Positions 25,545 to 34,587 of a stretch of DNA of 64,000 bases are shown one piece after another. The DNA comes from Alphaproteobacteria bacterium. GTDB lineage: Bacteria; Pseudomonadota; Alphaproteobacteria; MPNO01; UBA2964. The notes beneath the pieces are model-generated. The model made no database searches. It worked only from the letters and a program-made list of their open reading frames with translations, and had not been told where the DNA came from. The first letter of the stretch is position 1; every line of letters starts with the position of its first letter. Location: the NCBI GenBank assembly GCA_012103315.1, contig WLWZ01000006.1, positions 62,001 to 126,000 on the forward strand, written 5' to 3'. The position numbers and the translations under genes were made by a program.

Positions 25545-26630
25545 ATGACATCTGTAACAATTTCCAAGGCCACGGCTGAACTATGGCGCTATCCCTTACC
25601 CGGTGTGACAGGTGGGTCAGGCATAACAGAAGTTGATGTCATTGCGGTTTCTCTTGAAGCGTCTACCGGCGAAACAGGGATGGGGTTCAGCTATGTCCTT
25701 GGCGGCGGGGGTGAAACCGTCGCAGCGACGGCTGTCCGAATGTTGGAACGATTCGTTGATGGAGAGCAGCAGATACCACCTGCGGCTTTGTGGCAGCGTC
25801 TCGCAGGGTCCCTTAACAGGCTGGGGCGCGGGACTGGTTACGTTGCCATTGGTGCCATTGATTTGGCGGCCTGGGATCTATGGGCGAAGTGCCAGGGCGT
25901 TACCTTGGCGGAGGCGCTGGGTGGTGTCCCAAAACCGATTAAAGTTTATGGCAGCGGTGGTTTTGGGCCGACGCAGGCACCAGAAGAAGCCGTTAAACAA
26001 GCCCTTCGCTATGCCGATCAAGGCTGCACGGCAGTAAAGCTCAGATTTGCTGGTAACGCTGCTGATATTGATCGATTGCAAGCTGTCGTTGAAGCATTGC
26101 CATCCGGCGTTGCGGTGATGGGCGATGCTAATGAGAAGTGTGATCTTGTTACAGCACGTTGGCTCGCGAACGCTTGCGCAGACTACAATTTAATGTGGCT
26201 TGAAGAGCCGTTGCCTGCGACAGACATTGCTGGATACGCGTCCCTCGCACAACAATCGCCTGTAGCATTGGCGACCGGGGAGCATCACCAAGGCTTGGTA
26301 GAGCTTGCACCATTTCTAGAGGCCAAATCGTGCGCTGTGGTGCAACCCGATCTCGCGATGATAGGGGGCATTACAGAAGCGATGCGGGTGGCGACGGTTG
26401 CAGGGCATTACGGTGTCGGTGTCGCGCCACATTTTTTACCTGCTTTATTTGTCCATTTGGCGGCGGCAGCACCCTCTGTAACTTGGCTAGAGCACTTCCC
26501 ACTTCTAGAACCACTTTTTGATAATCCAGTGGATTTAGACGAAAACGGAACCATAAGCCCACCAACAGAACCCGGGCATGGACTGCGTTGGGCAGAAGAC
26601 GCTCGCGACAGATTTTATGTCGAGGGATAG
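25545..26630 (+). CDS. Enolase superfamily enzyme (mandelate racemase/muconate lactonizing type)
   Basis: 361 residues with an N-terminal capping domain and a C-terminal barrel. Metal ligands: Asp in VMGDANEK, Glu in WLEEPLP, Glu in TGEHH. General bases: the VKLRF strand (K-x-R) and the His-Asp pair of the MR subgroup (APHF and QPDLAMIGG). It abstracts the alpha-proton of a carboxylate, typically an acid-sugar dehydratase or epimerase. The substrate cannot be told. It pairs with the DUF120 gene upstream, an unusual association. The next 190 bases are gene-free. Confidence 0.88.
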   Translation: MTSVTISKATAELWRYPLPGVTGGSGITEVDVIAVSLEASTGETGMGFSYVLGGGGETVAATAVRMLERFVDGEQQIPPAALWQRLAGSLNRLGRGTGYVAIGAIDLAAWDLWAKCQGVTLAEALGGVPKPIKVYGSGGFGPTQAPEEAVKQALRYADQGCTAVKLRFAGNAADIDRLQAVVEALPSGVAVMGDANEKCDLVTARWLANACADYNLMWLEEPLPATDIAGYASLAQQSPVALATGEHHQGLVELAPFLEAKSCAVVQPDLAMIGGITEAMRVATVAGHYGVGVAPHFLPALFVHLAAAAPSVTWLEHFPLLEPLFDNPVDLDENGTISPPTEPGHGLRWAEDARDRFYVEG

Positions 26631-26824
26631 GCTGTAATCAATATGGTAACCAAATTCTTGCGTTGTTAACTTTATTTCTGTAGGTTTGCCGCCGATGTTG
26701 GCTGGGGAGCAAGACATCGGATTCAATGGGGATGTAAGGACGTAGTTCCGGTGGCACGCCAGCTCGGCAGGTGCTGGAACAGTTATTGGTTTGGATACAT
26801 CTCGGTCGGGGGATTTTTATAGCC

Positions 26825-28126
26825 ATGGATTGGCTGCTTAGTATCTTTAAGAGCGTAGGACGCTATCTCGCTGCTGCCACTGAATCTCGTGACGTTGTAA
26901 TACGGCGACGCGGGGCGGTGAAATATCTCACCATTTCACGCTGGATTCAGATTCCTGCCTTTATAGGTCTTGTTGGTTTTCTGGGATGGTTTGCCCATAT
27001 CAGCTATGTCTATCATGGCTATGACGAGATCATTAAGTCGAAGAACGAAGATCTTGCGCGCGCCATAAGCCATAATCGGTCGCTCACGGGCAAAGTGTCC
27101 GATATGCAAAGCGATATCACCGACGTTGCTGGCACTCTAAAGAAAAGTCATCACAATCTTGTCAATCTGATTACCCAGAATGACAATTTCAATTCGGCTC
27201 TTAAAAAACTGAAGGGCGACCTTCAAGTTTCTGAACGTAAACGCGGTGAACAACTGCGCCGTCAGGCGGCATTGAACGCTCAGCTAAAAGGACTCGAACG
27301 GCAACTCGACAAAGCAGAAAAATATGCCGGTCGTCTTAATCTGAAAGTAGACGAAGCCAAATCGGAACTCACGACCGCGCTTGTTGATAGAGGTGCATTC
27401 GCCAGTGCTCGCGATTGGTTACAGAAGCGTGTCGACCGGCTGGAGCTCCGCATTAAATTTATGCGGAAAAGTCAAAAGTCTGCGCTAGCAGCTGTAAGCG
27501 AACGAACACTTTATGACATTCGCAAGATTTCAGGAATTATCGAGAGCGTCGGTCTGAGCCCAGAGAAACTTCTTCAGGCTTATAAGCCTGAACTATATTC
27601 TGCTGGCGGGCCTTATATTCCAGCTGGAAAAGGTAATCCTGTTCTCGAAGATGATGACGCCATTCTTGAACAACATCTGACCCATTGGGAAGATCTGAAC
27701 AAGTTGATGAGATCTGTGCCTCTCGTGGCGCCGATAGATCATTATAACCTGTCTAGTAAGTTTGGTCGTCGCCGCGATCCAATGAATAAAAAATGGGCGC
27801 AGCATCAAGGTTTGGACCTTGCCTCAAGACCACGGTCAACGATTTTTGCCCCAGCCGACGGCAAGATCATCTATGCTGGTTGGAAAGGTCGTTATGGTCG
27901 TGTCATCGAAATCGACCATGGATTTGGTATTGTGACGCGATATGGCCACTTGCGACGCACCAGCGTAAAAAGAGGCAAACGTGTCAAAATTGGTGATAAG
28001 ATTGGTGAGCTCGGTTCATCGGGCCGCAGTACCGGGCCTCATGTACATTACGAAATAAGAGTAAATAAGAAGGCCGTTGACCCACTGAAATTTATCAAGG
28101 CAGGCAAGGATGTTTTCAAAGGATAA
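26825..28126 (+). CDS. M23 (LytM-type) membrane-anchored peptidoglycan endopeptidase
   Basis: 433 residues from ATG 26825; a GTG at 26771 in the same frame would add 18. Residues ~40-60 form one membrane segment, ~80-205 a long charged coiled coil, and the last ~130 the M23 domain. Zn and catalytic residues are present: HQGLD (first His and Asp) and HVHYE (H-x-H), so it should be an active endopeptidase acting on peptide cross-links in the periplasm. Its end overlaps the bactofilin gene by 17 bases. M23-bactofilin pairs are known for shaping cells, which fits. It is basic in the C domain. Confidence 0.92.
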   Translation: MDWLLSIFKSVGRYLAAATESRDVVIRRRGAVKYLTISRWIQIPAFIGLVGFLGWFAHISYVYHGYDEIIKSKNEDLARAISHNRSLTGKVSDMQSDITDVAGTLKKSHHNLVNLITQNDNFNSALKKLKGDLQVSERKRGEQLRRQAALNAQLKGLERQLDKAEKYAGRLNLKVDEAKSELTTALVDRGAFASARDWLQKRVDRLELRIKFMRKSQKSALAAVSERTLYDIRKISGIIESVGLSPEKLLQAYKPELYSAGGPYIPAGKGNPVLEDDDAILEQHLTHWEDLNKLMRSVPLVAPIDHYNLSSKFGRRRDPMNKKWAQHQGLDLASRPRSTIFAPADGKIIYAGWKGRYGRVIEIDHGFGIVTRYGHLRRTSVKRGKRVKIGDKIGELGSSGRSTGPHVHYEIRVNKKAVDPLKFIKAGKDVFKG

Positions 28127-28538
28127 GAAAGAACGCCCAGCGAAAAAGAAACCCGCGGTGCCAACGATCATTAGCGCTGATTTGACGGTGAGTGGAAATC
28201 TTAATTGTGACGGCGAGGTCCAGATTGACGGCACCGTCGATGGTGATGTCCGGAGCAACAGTCTAAGCGTCGGTGAAACAGGTCAGATTAAAGGAGCTGT
28301 TGTTGCTGATGAGGTGCTTATCCGTGGCACTGTCAAAGGTCAAATTAGAAGCCGTGCAGTGACGCTGACGCGTACAGCACAAGTCAAGGGCGACATCTTC
28401 CATGAAACCCTCAGTATCGAACCTGGTGCTCAGCTGGACGGTCATTGCCGTCGGTTGAATGCCGTAGAAGAAGGTGAGCAGGCCGGCATCAATCTTATCG
28501 TTAGTGATGGATTGCCGGCGACGCCACGGGGGTCTTGA
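28110..28538 (+). CDS. Bactofilin (polymer-forming cytoskeletal protein)
   Basis: 142 residues: a lysine-rich N tail (SKDKKERPAKKKP), then a central right-handed beta-helix domain of short repeats (GNLNCDGEVQIDGTVDGDV; GQIKGAVVADEVLIRGTVKG), then a short C tail. Bactofilins self-assemble without nucleotide and recruit peptidoglycan enzymes to defined sites. The start lies inside the end of the M23 peptidase gene, so translation is coupled. It converges with a PLP dehydratase gene 22 bases on; a GGTC-TTGA-GACC hairpin spans the stop. Confidence 0.92.
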   Translation: MFSKDKKERPAKKKPAVPTIISADLTVSGNLNCDGEVQIDGTVDGDVRSNSLSVGETGQIKGAVVADEVLIRGTVKGQIRSRAVTLTRTAQVKGDIFHETLSIEPGAQLDGHCRRLNAVEEGEQAGINLIVSDGLPATPRGS

Positions 28539-28560
28539 GACCTCCCGAATCGCGCAGAAT

Positions 28561-29544
28561 TTAGGTAATTGCCGCGCCAAATATCGCGGGATCTACGTTG
28601 CCGCCAGATACAACGGCGACGACGGTTTTGTCGATAAACTCATCCTGGCCATTGAGAAGCACTGCCAGTGCAACGGCACCCCCTGGTTCAACAACTAGTT
28701 TTTCTTGCAGGAAAGCAAAGGCCATTGCCTTTTGCACCATTGTATCTGTGACTTTATAGCCGCCACTCAAAAGCTGTTTGTTTATGGCGAAAGTAAGGTG
28801 TCCGGGAGTCGGAACTAATAGGGCGTCACAAATTGATGTGGCCTCTAAATCCGCCGTTTCCCGTTCACCGCTGGCGAGGGACCGCGCCGTATCGTCAAAG
28901 CCTTCTGGTTCTACCGAATATATTTGTGTGTCGGGGAAGTGATGTTTGATGGCTGTCGCAACACCTGAGATAAGGCCGCCGCCGCTACAGGGGACCAAGA
29001 CGGCATCCGGTATACAATCTAGCGCAGTCAATTGTTCGACGATCTCTAGTCCCACCGTACCTTGTCCGGCGATGGTATGAGGATGGTCGTAGGGGGGGAC
29101 AAGCGTCGCCTCTGTCTCTGCGACAATCGTAGCGGCGATGTCCTCCCGTGATTCCGAGTAGCGGTCATAGAGGACCGTCTGTGCGCCGAATTTCTGTGTT
29201 GCTTCGATTTTAATTTGAGGGGCGTCTTTGGGCATGACTATTGTAGCTTTGATGTCGCTTAGGCTAGCGACCTTCGCGACCGCTTGAGCATGGTTCCCCG
29301 ACGAATAGGCGACGACTCCTTTGGCTCTTTGTTCAGCCGAAAGCTGGTAGATCAGATTATACGCCCCGCGAAATTTGAACGATCCGGTATGTTGGAGTGT
29401 TTCAGCTTTCAGGAAAACTCGAGCGTCACACGCCGTGCTGGCCACGACAGACTCGATTAACGGTGTGGTACGTATAACCCACTTTAGCCGTTTTGCGGCC
29501 GCCACAATATCTTGGTACGCCGGTAATGAGAATTGTTGGTCCAT
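28561..29544 (-). CDS. PLP-dependent threonine/serine dehydratase family enzyme
   Basis: 327 residues, fold type II. The PLP lysine is in HTGSFKFRGA (Lys57), the phosphate-binding glycine loop in PCSGGGLISG. It has no C-terminal ACT regulatory domain, so it is the catabolic (TdcB-like) or serine racemase-like form rather than biosynthetic IlvA. The reaction is deamination of L-threonine or L-serine to 2-oxobutyrate or pyruvate; hydroxy-aspartate dehydratase activity is an alternative. The HAD dehalogenase gene is 9 bases upstream on the same strand. Confidence 0.9.
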   Translation of the reverse strand: MDQQFSLPAYQDIVAAAKRLKWVIRTTPLIESVVASTACDARVFLKAETLQHTGSFKFRGAYNLIYQLSAEQRAKGVVAYSSGNHAQAVAKVASLSDIKATIVMPKDAPQIKIEATQKFGAQTVLYDRYSESREDIAATIVAETEATLVPPYDHPHTIAGQGTVGLEIVEQLTALDCIPDAVLVPCSGGGLISGVATAIKHHFPDTQIYSVEPEGFDDTARSLASGERETADLEATSICDALLVPTPGHLTFAINKQLLSGGYKVTDTMVQKAMAFAFLQEKLVVEPGGAVALAVLLNGQDEFIDKTVVAVVSGGNVDPAIFGAAIT

Positions 29545-29553
29545 CGTAGTCGT

Positions 29554-30255
29554 TTATTGCTTGTCTGCGGTTATGCCGATCAAGGCTGGCAATTCAGCGA
29601 GTGATGGAACCGTTGCCGCTGGTCTCGTCGGAAGACATTCCTCTGCTAGTCCCGCCCGATTGATCCAGGCCGTCATGAAACCAAAAGAGGCCGCGCCTGC
29701 GATATCCCAGCCATTGGCCGATTGAAAGGCGATGTAGTTTGGCGAGACGTCGAGGGTTTTGGCCGCAAAGGCATAGACCGATGGATGAGGTTTAAATATG
29801 CCAACCGACTCTACTGAGATTATTGTATCCAAATGCCTCCGGATACCCGCAGCCTCTAAACCTTCCTCTAACATGGAAGGCTCGCCATTCGAGAGAACGG
29901 CCGTCTTTAACCCAGCTTCCTTGATGGATTGTAGTGTCCGAGCCACTTCTGGATAGGGCGTAAGTTCTCGATATAGGCTCATGAGTTTTTCTCGAAGAAC
30001 CGTATTTTCGATCCCTAATGCCGAAAGAGAATGATCTAGGGCCTCGCCAGTAACCTGCCAAAAGTTTGCATGATCGCCCATCAGGCTTCTCAACCAGGTA
30101 TATTCTAACTGTTTGCGGCGCCACAATTCGGATAGTTGATCGGCAGTCGCGCCTATTTCGTCGTGGCAATTCGCAACGGCGGAATTGAAATCCAGTAAGG
30201 TACCGTAGACGTCGAACACGCAGGCTCCGGTATTGGTAAACTGGTTGTCGACCAT
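29554..30255 (-). CDS. Haloacid dehalogenase, type II (HAD superfamily)
   Basis: 233 residues. HAD motif I VFDVYGTLLD (nucleophile Asp15), motif II AVLSNGEP, motif III Lys in IFKPHPSVY, and the acidic motif IV region near FQSANGWDIAGA. This motif set (DVYGTLLD, SNGxPxML, S-A-N-x-WD) is that of L-2-haloacid dehalogenases, which hydrolyse 2-haloacids to 2-hydroxyacids. Some members act on phosphate esters instead. Nine bases separate it from the dehydratase gene downstream, and 12 from the lytic transglycosylase upstream. Confidence 0.88.
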   Translation of the reverse strand: MVDNQFTNTGACVFDVYGTLLDFNSAVANCHDEIGATADQLSELWRRKQLEYTWLRSLMGDHANFWQVTGEALDHSLSALGIENTVLREKLMSLYRELTPYPEVARTLQSIKEAGLKTAVLSNGEPSMLEEGLEAAGIRRHLDTIISVESVGIFKPHPSVYAFAAKTLDVSPNYIAFQSANGWDIAGAASFGFMTAWINRAGLAEECLPTRPAATVPSLAELPALIGITADKQ

Positions 30256-30267
30256 TAGGTTCGTTCC

Positions 30268-32286
30268 CTAGCGCTTTAAATCTTTTTGTAATGTGAGGGC
30301 GACGCGGCCAGGCTGCAACCGGCTGCGATAAACCTGTAAATTACCTAAAACGCGTTGAACATAGGTCCGCGTCTCGCGAAAGGGGATCATTTCAATCCAA
30401 TCGATAGCATCGACATCGGGATCACTGGGGTTCCCTGAGCGTTTAACCCAACTAGCCGCTCGATGGGGGCCAGCATTATATGACGCGATGGACAAAATAT
30501 AAGAACCATTGAACCGGGACAGCATCTGAGAAAGATATGCCCGACCAAGACGGATGTTATAGCTCGGGCGCTGTGTCAGAAGAGATCGTGAATACCGGAT
30601 GCGCAGTGAGCGGGCAACGGCCCGCGCCGTTGCCGGCATGAGCTGCATCATACCTCGAGCTCCTGCCGGGCTGATTGCCTGCGGATAAAAATTACTTTCT
30701 TGCCGGGAAATAGAGAGAAGGAGTGCTTTCTCTGGTTTTCCATTGGGCATGGGAAGAATTGGATAGCCAAGAGACATGGCCAGTATGCCGCGGCGTTGGG
30801 CTCGGCGCGCAATCCACACCGCGAGGTCAGGCCGTCCGATCCGATAGGCTAGCCGTCCGACAAGAAGACGTTCTTGGTTGGTTTTTGCATTTCGACCTAA
30901 CCGCAATGCAAAGATGCGGAGTAATTTTTTCTCACCGAGCTGACTGAGTATTTTAAATGCCTTTACGAGTTCACTCCGGTGGAGCGCTTTGACCATAACG
31001 CTGTCTGGTTCTGCAACTGGTGGCGGCAGGCGAAGAATGTCGCCAAGCTCTTCAGCAGCCAATTGGCCGTGATAGGTCGTAGGATGAATTTGAGCGCGGC
31101 GGAACCATTCATTCGCGGCTATCTTGTTTCCAGCTGCTTTCGCGGCACGGCCAGCCCAATAGGCAGCGCGCGCTCTGCTGACGGGATAGCGTACGACGTC
31201 ATGCAGCTTGCTAAATCGATCAAAGGCCGGTCGGGCATCATTCAAATATCTCAACTCAATCCAGCCTGAGAGCCATTCGGCTTCGGCAAAGCGAGCACGA
31301 TTTTTAGGGTTGACCCGATGATCAGAAATCGCCCGGTGTGCGTCGGTGATACGTCCTTCTCGCAGCAAACGGCGCGAGATAATTTCGCGTTCTCGGGACC
31401 ACAAATCCGCTCGAACGAGGTCATTGGGAGGATTCTTCAGAATCTCGAGTGCATCAAGCGTACGACCTTTACGCCGTCGCCAGCGCATACGTTCATATAA
31501 TAATCCCGGATCGCGCCTAAGGGCTGGCTCGACACGGGCTATGGCACGATCCACCCCGCCACGAAACAGGCGAAGGCTGGTGCGAGCTTCTGCTAAAGTC
31601 CGTAACTTGGGGGATACCCGTCGATACATTCGGTGGGCTGAGCTGTAATGACGTTTCCATAATAAGCCATCCAGCCGCTGCCAGTGATCTTCGGCGGTAA
31701 ACATCTTGCGATGTTGTCGTAGAAAAAGTCGTTCGGAACGACGGTTGAAGCGGCCCGTAATCCAAGCACGCCGCAGGTGTGTCTGTCCTTCGTTGATTTT
31801 TCCGGTGGCGATTAAGGCTTCGCCAAGGGCAATATGACCGTCAGTATTAATCGGGGGACGTTTAGCGAACCAGGATAGTATCTCGGCACCGCTGGTGTTT
31901 TCGTCGATGGCTTCTTCGGCACGACGCTGTAATCGTTGTTGGCGTGGCCATGTAGGATTCTGGCGAATAAAGTTTGTAATTTCACCGAAACTGGCTGTCG
32001 TGCCCCGCTGTGTCATATCCATCCAGCGCAACAATTTCCTGGGTAATTTGGCGCGACCGTGCTTGGCGGTCCGATATGCGGTTGTCCATTGGCCTTGCTT
32101 CGCGGCTTTGAAGGCAGACTTGTATCTTTTTGTATCGGATTTTGTGAGTAGTTTGAGATCAGTATCGGCGGCGAAGGAGGGTGCGTTAAATGCGCATAGA
32201 GCAACGAGAATGGCAAATGACCTAAGCACGGCTCTGGCACCGTTTCGGGGCAGTTGGTCGGTCCAGGGTGGCAACATTGCCGTCAT
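30268..32286 (-). CDS. Soluble lytic murein transglycosylase (Slt70-like)
   Basis: 672 residues. An N-terminal signal peptide (hydrophobic SFAILVALCAF, likely cleavage after SFAA), then a long alpha-helical, strongly Arg-rich superhelix of TPR-like repeats (~60-500), then a C-terminal SLT domain. The catalytic Glu is in SRQESNFYP, followed by SPAGARGMMQLMPATA and SIASYNAGPHRA. It cleaves glycan strands in the periplasm with formation of 1,6-anhydro-MurNAc. It is divergent from dapA, about 175 bases away. In alphaproteobacteria slt next to dapA-smpB is a familiar order. Confidence 0.94.
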   Translation of the reverse strand: MTAMLPPWTDQLPRNGARAVLRSFAILVALCAFNAPSFAADTDLKLLTKSDTKRYKSAFKAAKQGQWTTAYRTAKHGRAKLPRKLLRWMDMTQRGTTASFGEITNFIRQNPTWPRQQRLQRRAEEAIDENTSGAEILSWFAKRPPINTDGHIALGEALIATGKINEGQTHLRRAWITGRFNRRSERLFLRQHRKMFTAEDHWQRLDGLLWKRHYSSAHRMYRRVSPKLRTLAEARTSLRLFRGGVDRAIARVEPALRRDPGLLYERMRWRRRKGRTLDALEILKNPPNDLVRADLWSREREIISRRLLREGRITDAHRAISDHRVNPKNRARFAEAEWLSGWIELRYLNDARPAFDRFSKLHDVVRYPVSRARAAYWAGRAAKAAGNKIAANEWFRRAQIHPTTYHGQLAAEELGDILRLPPPVAEPDSVMVKALHRSELVKAFKILSQLGEKKLLRIFALRLGRNAKTNQERLLVGRLAYRIGRPDLAVWIARRAQRRGILAMSLGYPILPMPNGKPEKALLLSISRQESNFYPQAISPAGARGMMQLMPATARAVARSLRIRYSRSLLTQRPSYNIRLGRAYLSQMLSRFNGSYILSIASYNAGPHRAASWVKRSGNPSDPDVDAIDWIEMIPFRETRTYVQRVLGNLQVYRSRLQPGRVALTLQKDLKR

Positions 32287-32462
32287 CCAGAGCTCCGTTG
32301 ATCGCTGATCTCTATAGAGAGTCTTACGAGCGAAAGGGCTGGTATGTCCAGCATTCCGGGTGTCATATCAAAACTTGCCGTGTCTGGTCAGTCGGTTTAA
32401 TCTCGCATTTCGGCAATTTTGCGACTATTTCGGTTAATATTCAGGGAATTACGGGGAGTTCG

Positions 32463-33338
32463 ATGTTCCACGGATCTATTTGTGCGGCTGTCACACCTTT
32501 TGCCAATGGCAGTGTAGATGAGCAGGCATATGAACAGTTTATCGATTGGCAAATCGAACAGGGAACCAACGGTCTTGTGCCGTGTGGCACCACGGGCGAG
32601 TCCCCGACGCTAAGCCATGATGAGCATAAACGCGTTGTTGAGATATGCATCAGCGTTGCAAAGGGCAGAGTGCCCGTGATTGCAGGGTCGGGGTCAAACT
32701 CGACAGATGAAGCAATTATGCTGACCAAACACGCCAAAGATGCGGGAGCGGATGGCGCGTTGATCGTCACGCCTTATTATAATAAGCCGACCCAAGAAGG
32801 CATGTATCTGCATTACAAGGCAATCAACGACGCCGTTGATATTCCGATTATCATCTACAATATTCCAGGGCGCTGCATAATCGATATGTCGGTCGACACG
32901 ATGGCGCGTCTCGCAGAACTCCCCAATATCGCTGGAGTTAAAGACGCAACCAATGACGTGGCGCGGGCGACATTGCAGAAGAATGCGATGGGTTCAGAGT
33001 TTATTCAGCTCTCTGGCGAAGATGGTACGCAGATCGGATTTTTGGCGCAGGGCGGTGTTGGCTGTATTTCTGTGACGGCGAACATTGCCCCAAAGGAGAT
33101 GTCGGAATTTCACGCAGCTTGGCGGAATGGCGATGTCACCGGGGCTCAGGCCCTCAACGAACGCCTTATGCCGCTGCATACCAATCTGTTCTGCGAGTCT
33201 AATCCAGGACCCGTGAAATATGGTGCCAAGCTGCTGGGTAAATGTGCAGCCGACACGCGGTTACCTCTTGCGCCAATTTCGGATACGAGCAAGAAAATTG
33301 TTGAGGAGTCGATGAGGTCCGCGGGACTTCTAAACTAG
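32463..33338 (+). CDS. dapA: 4-hydroxy-tetrahydrodipicolinate synthase
   Basis: 291 residues from ATG 32463, with GGGGAG 5 bases before; the open frame back to 32268 is non-coding leader. The Schiff-base lysine is Lys160 in AGVKDATND, Tyr in IIIYNIPGR and the pyruvate-binding GTTGES are present. It condenses pyruvate and aspartate semialdehyde, the first committed step to lysine and meso-diaminopimelate. It is followed by smpB after 18 bases. Confidence 0.96.
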   Translation: MFHGSICAAVTPFANGSVDEQAYEQFIDWQIEQGTNGLVPCGTTGESPTLSHDEHKRVVEICISVAKGRVPVIAGSGSNSTDEAIMLTKHAKDAGADGALIVTPYYNKPTQEGMYLHYKAINDAVDIPIIIYNIPGRCIIDMSVDTMARLAELPNIAGVKDATNDVARATLQKNAMGSEFIQLSGEDGTQIGFLAQGGVGCISVTANIAPKEMSEFHAAWRNGDVTGAQALNERLMPLHTNLFCESNPGPVKYGAKLLGKCAADTRLPLAPISDTSKKIVEESMRSAGLLN

Positions 33339-33356
33339 GTACTCTGGAGGCCCAAA

Positions 33357-33827
33357 ATGGCCAGCGATGTTGATGCCGTCCGCGTAGCCGCCCAAAACCG
33401 TAAGGCGCGCCACAACTATACAATTGAAGATAGCCTCGAGGTTGGTATCGTTCTTCAGGGGAGCGAGGTTAAATCGCTGCGTGAAGGGCGGGCGACTATT
33501 TCTGAATCCTATGCAACAGATCAGGGAGGCGAGCTGTATCTCATTAACAGCTATATCCCCGAATATAAGCAAGCAGGCCCGTTCAATCATGAGCCACGGC
33601 GGCCCCGAAAGCTGTTACTTCATCGCCGTCAACTTAGTCGAATGTTTGGCGCTATTCAGCGAGAAGGTATGACGCTGGTGCCCCTCAAACTTTATTTTAA
33701 TGATCGCGGTAGGGCTAAGCTGGAGCTTGGTCTGGCTAAGGGCAAGCGCAACTATGACAAGCGCGAGTCGGAAAAGAAAAAGGATTGGGATCGTCAGAAG
33801 GCACGGCTGATGCGCCAGAAGGGCTAG
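33357..33827 (+). CDS. smpB: SsrA-binding protein
   Basis: 156 residues with the SmpB OB-fold landmarks: N-terminal [34 protein letters not shown], and the basic C-terminal tail [17 protein letters not shown] that enters the decoding centre. It brings tmRNA to stalled ribosomes. A strong GGAGG lies upstream of the ATG. The tmRNA gene itself is not in the window. The sulfite-oxidase-like gene begins 2 bases after its stop. Confidence 0.97.
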   Translation: MASDVDAVRVAAQNRKARHNYTIEDSLEVGIVLQGSEVKSLREGRATISESYATDQGGELYLINSYIPEYKQAGPFNHEPRRPRKLLLHRRQLSRMFGAIQREGMTLVPLKLYFNDRGRAKLELGLAKGKRNYDKRESEKKKDWDRQKARLMRQKG

Positions 33828-33829
33828 CG

Positions 33830-34507
33830 ATGTCGGACGATATCGAGGATGAACAGACCAGCAAGTCCCGCGACAAGCTGATCGAGAAAAAACAGGAATG
33901 GGCCAAGGGTGGCCGCTTGCTGACCGGCAAGCCTGGCGACAAGCAACGCGACCGTTTGCCACCTGGTCAACGTATCGTGAAAGACTGGCCGGTCCTTGAT
34001 CTTGGTGTCACACCGAAGCTTGATCTTGAAAAGTGGCGATTGCGCATCGATGGCGAAGTAGAAAACCGGGCGATCTGGAACTGGAACGATTTTCTCGATC
34101 AACCACAGCTTGAGATTACCAGTGATATTCACTGTGTTACCGGTTGGTCGCGCTATGACAATCGGTGGGTTGGCGTATCTGCAGCCCACATACTGTCACT
34201 CGCGAACCCTTCGCCGCAGGCTAAACACTGCATTTTTTATAGCCGGGATGGCTATACCACGAATGTGAGCCTTGAGCGATTTGCGGAATCCAACGTGATG
34301 CTGGCCTTCAAATGGAATGGCGACGTGTTGTCAGCGGCGCATGGCGGACCAGTGCGTGTGTTGATGCCAGACTGGTATTTTTGGAAAAGCGCCAAATGGC
34401 TGCGGCGGATAGAGTTTTCGGAGGATGACAAGCCGGGCTACTGGGAAATTCGTGGCTATCACAATGAAGGTGATCCGTGGCAAGAAGAACGCTATAGCGA
34501 TGATTGA
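33830..34507 (+). CDS. Sulfite oxidase-like molybdopterin protein (cytoplasmic)
   Basis: 225 residues from ATG 33830. A single oxidoreductase molybdopterin-binding domain: LRIDGEVENRAIWNWNDF, the Mo-ligand Cys in SDIHCVTGWSRYD, and HGGPVRVLMPDWYFWKSAKW near the end. It resembles YedY/MsrP but has no Tat leader, so a cytoplasmic location is expected, which is uncommon for this fold in methionine-sulfoxide repair; the substrate is unknown. Charged N tail (KSRDKLIEKKQEW). It sits between smpB and the UGA-containing peroxiredoxin, so a redox link is conceivable. Confidence 0.88.
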   Translation: MSDDIEDEQTSKSRDKLIEKKQEWAKGGRLLTGKPGDKQRDRLPPGQRIVKDWPVLDLGVTPKLDLEKWRLRIDGEVENRAIWNWNDFLDQPQLEITSDIHCVTGWSRYDNRWVGVSAAHILSLANPSPQAKHCIFYSRDGYTTNVSLERFAESNVMLAFKWNGDVLSAAHGGPVRVLMPDWYFWKSAKWLRRIEFSEDDKPGYWEIRGYHNEGDPWQEERYSDD

Positions 34508-34587
34508 GAGGGTTCCGTGAATCGCCCGCTGTACGGTATATTGTTGGTGTTGCGCGAAATGTGATTGTGAAAACTCGAGAGGAAGTA

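Noticed and set aside
32268..32462. In-frame extension of dapA upstream of ATG 32463
   Set aside because: The 65 added residues have no family likeness and overlap the divergent transglycosylase start; a good Shine-Dalgarno sequence stands before 32463.
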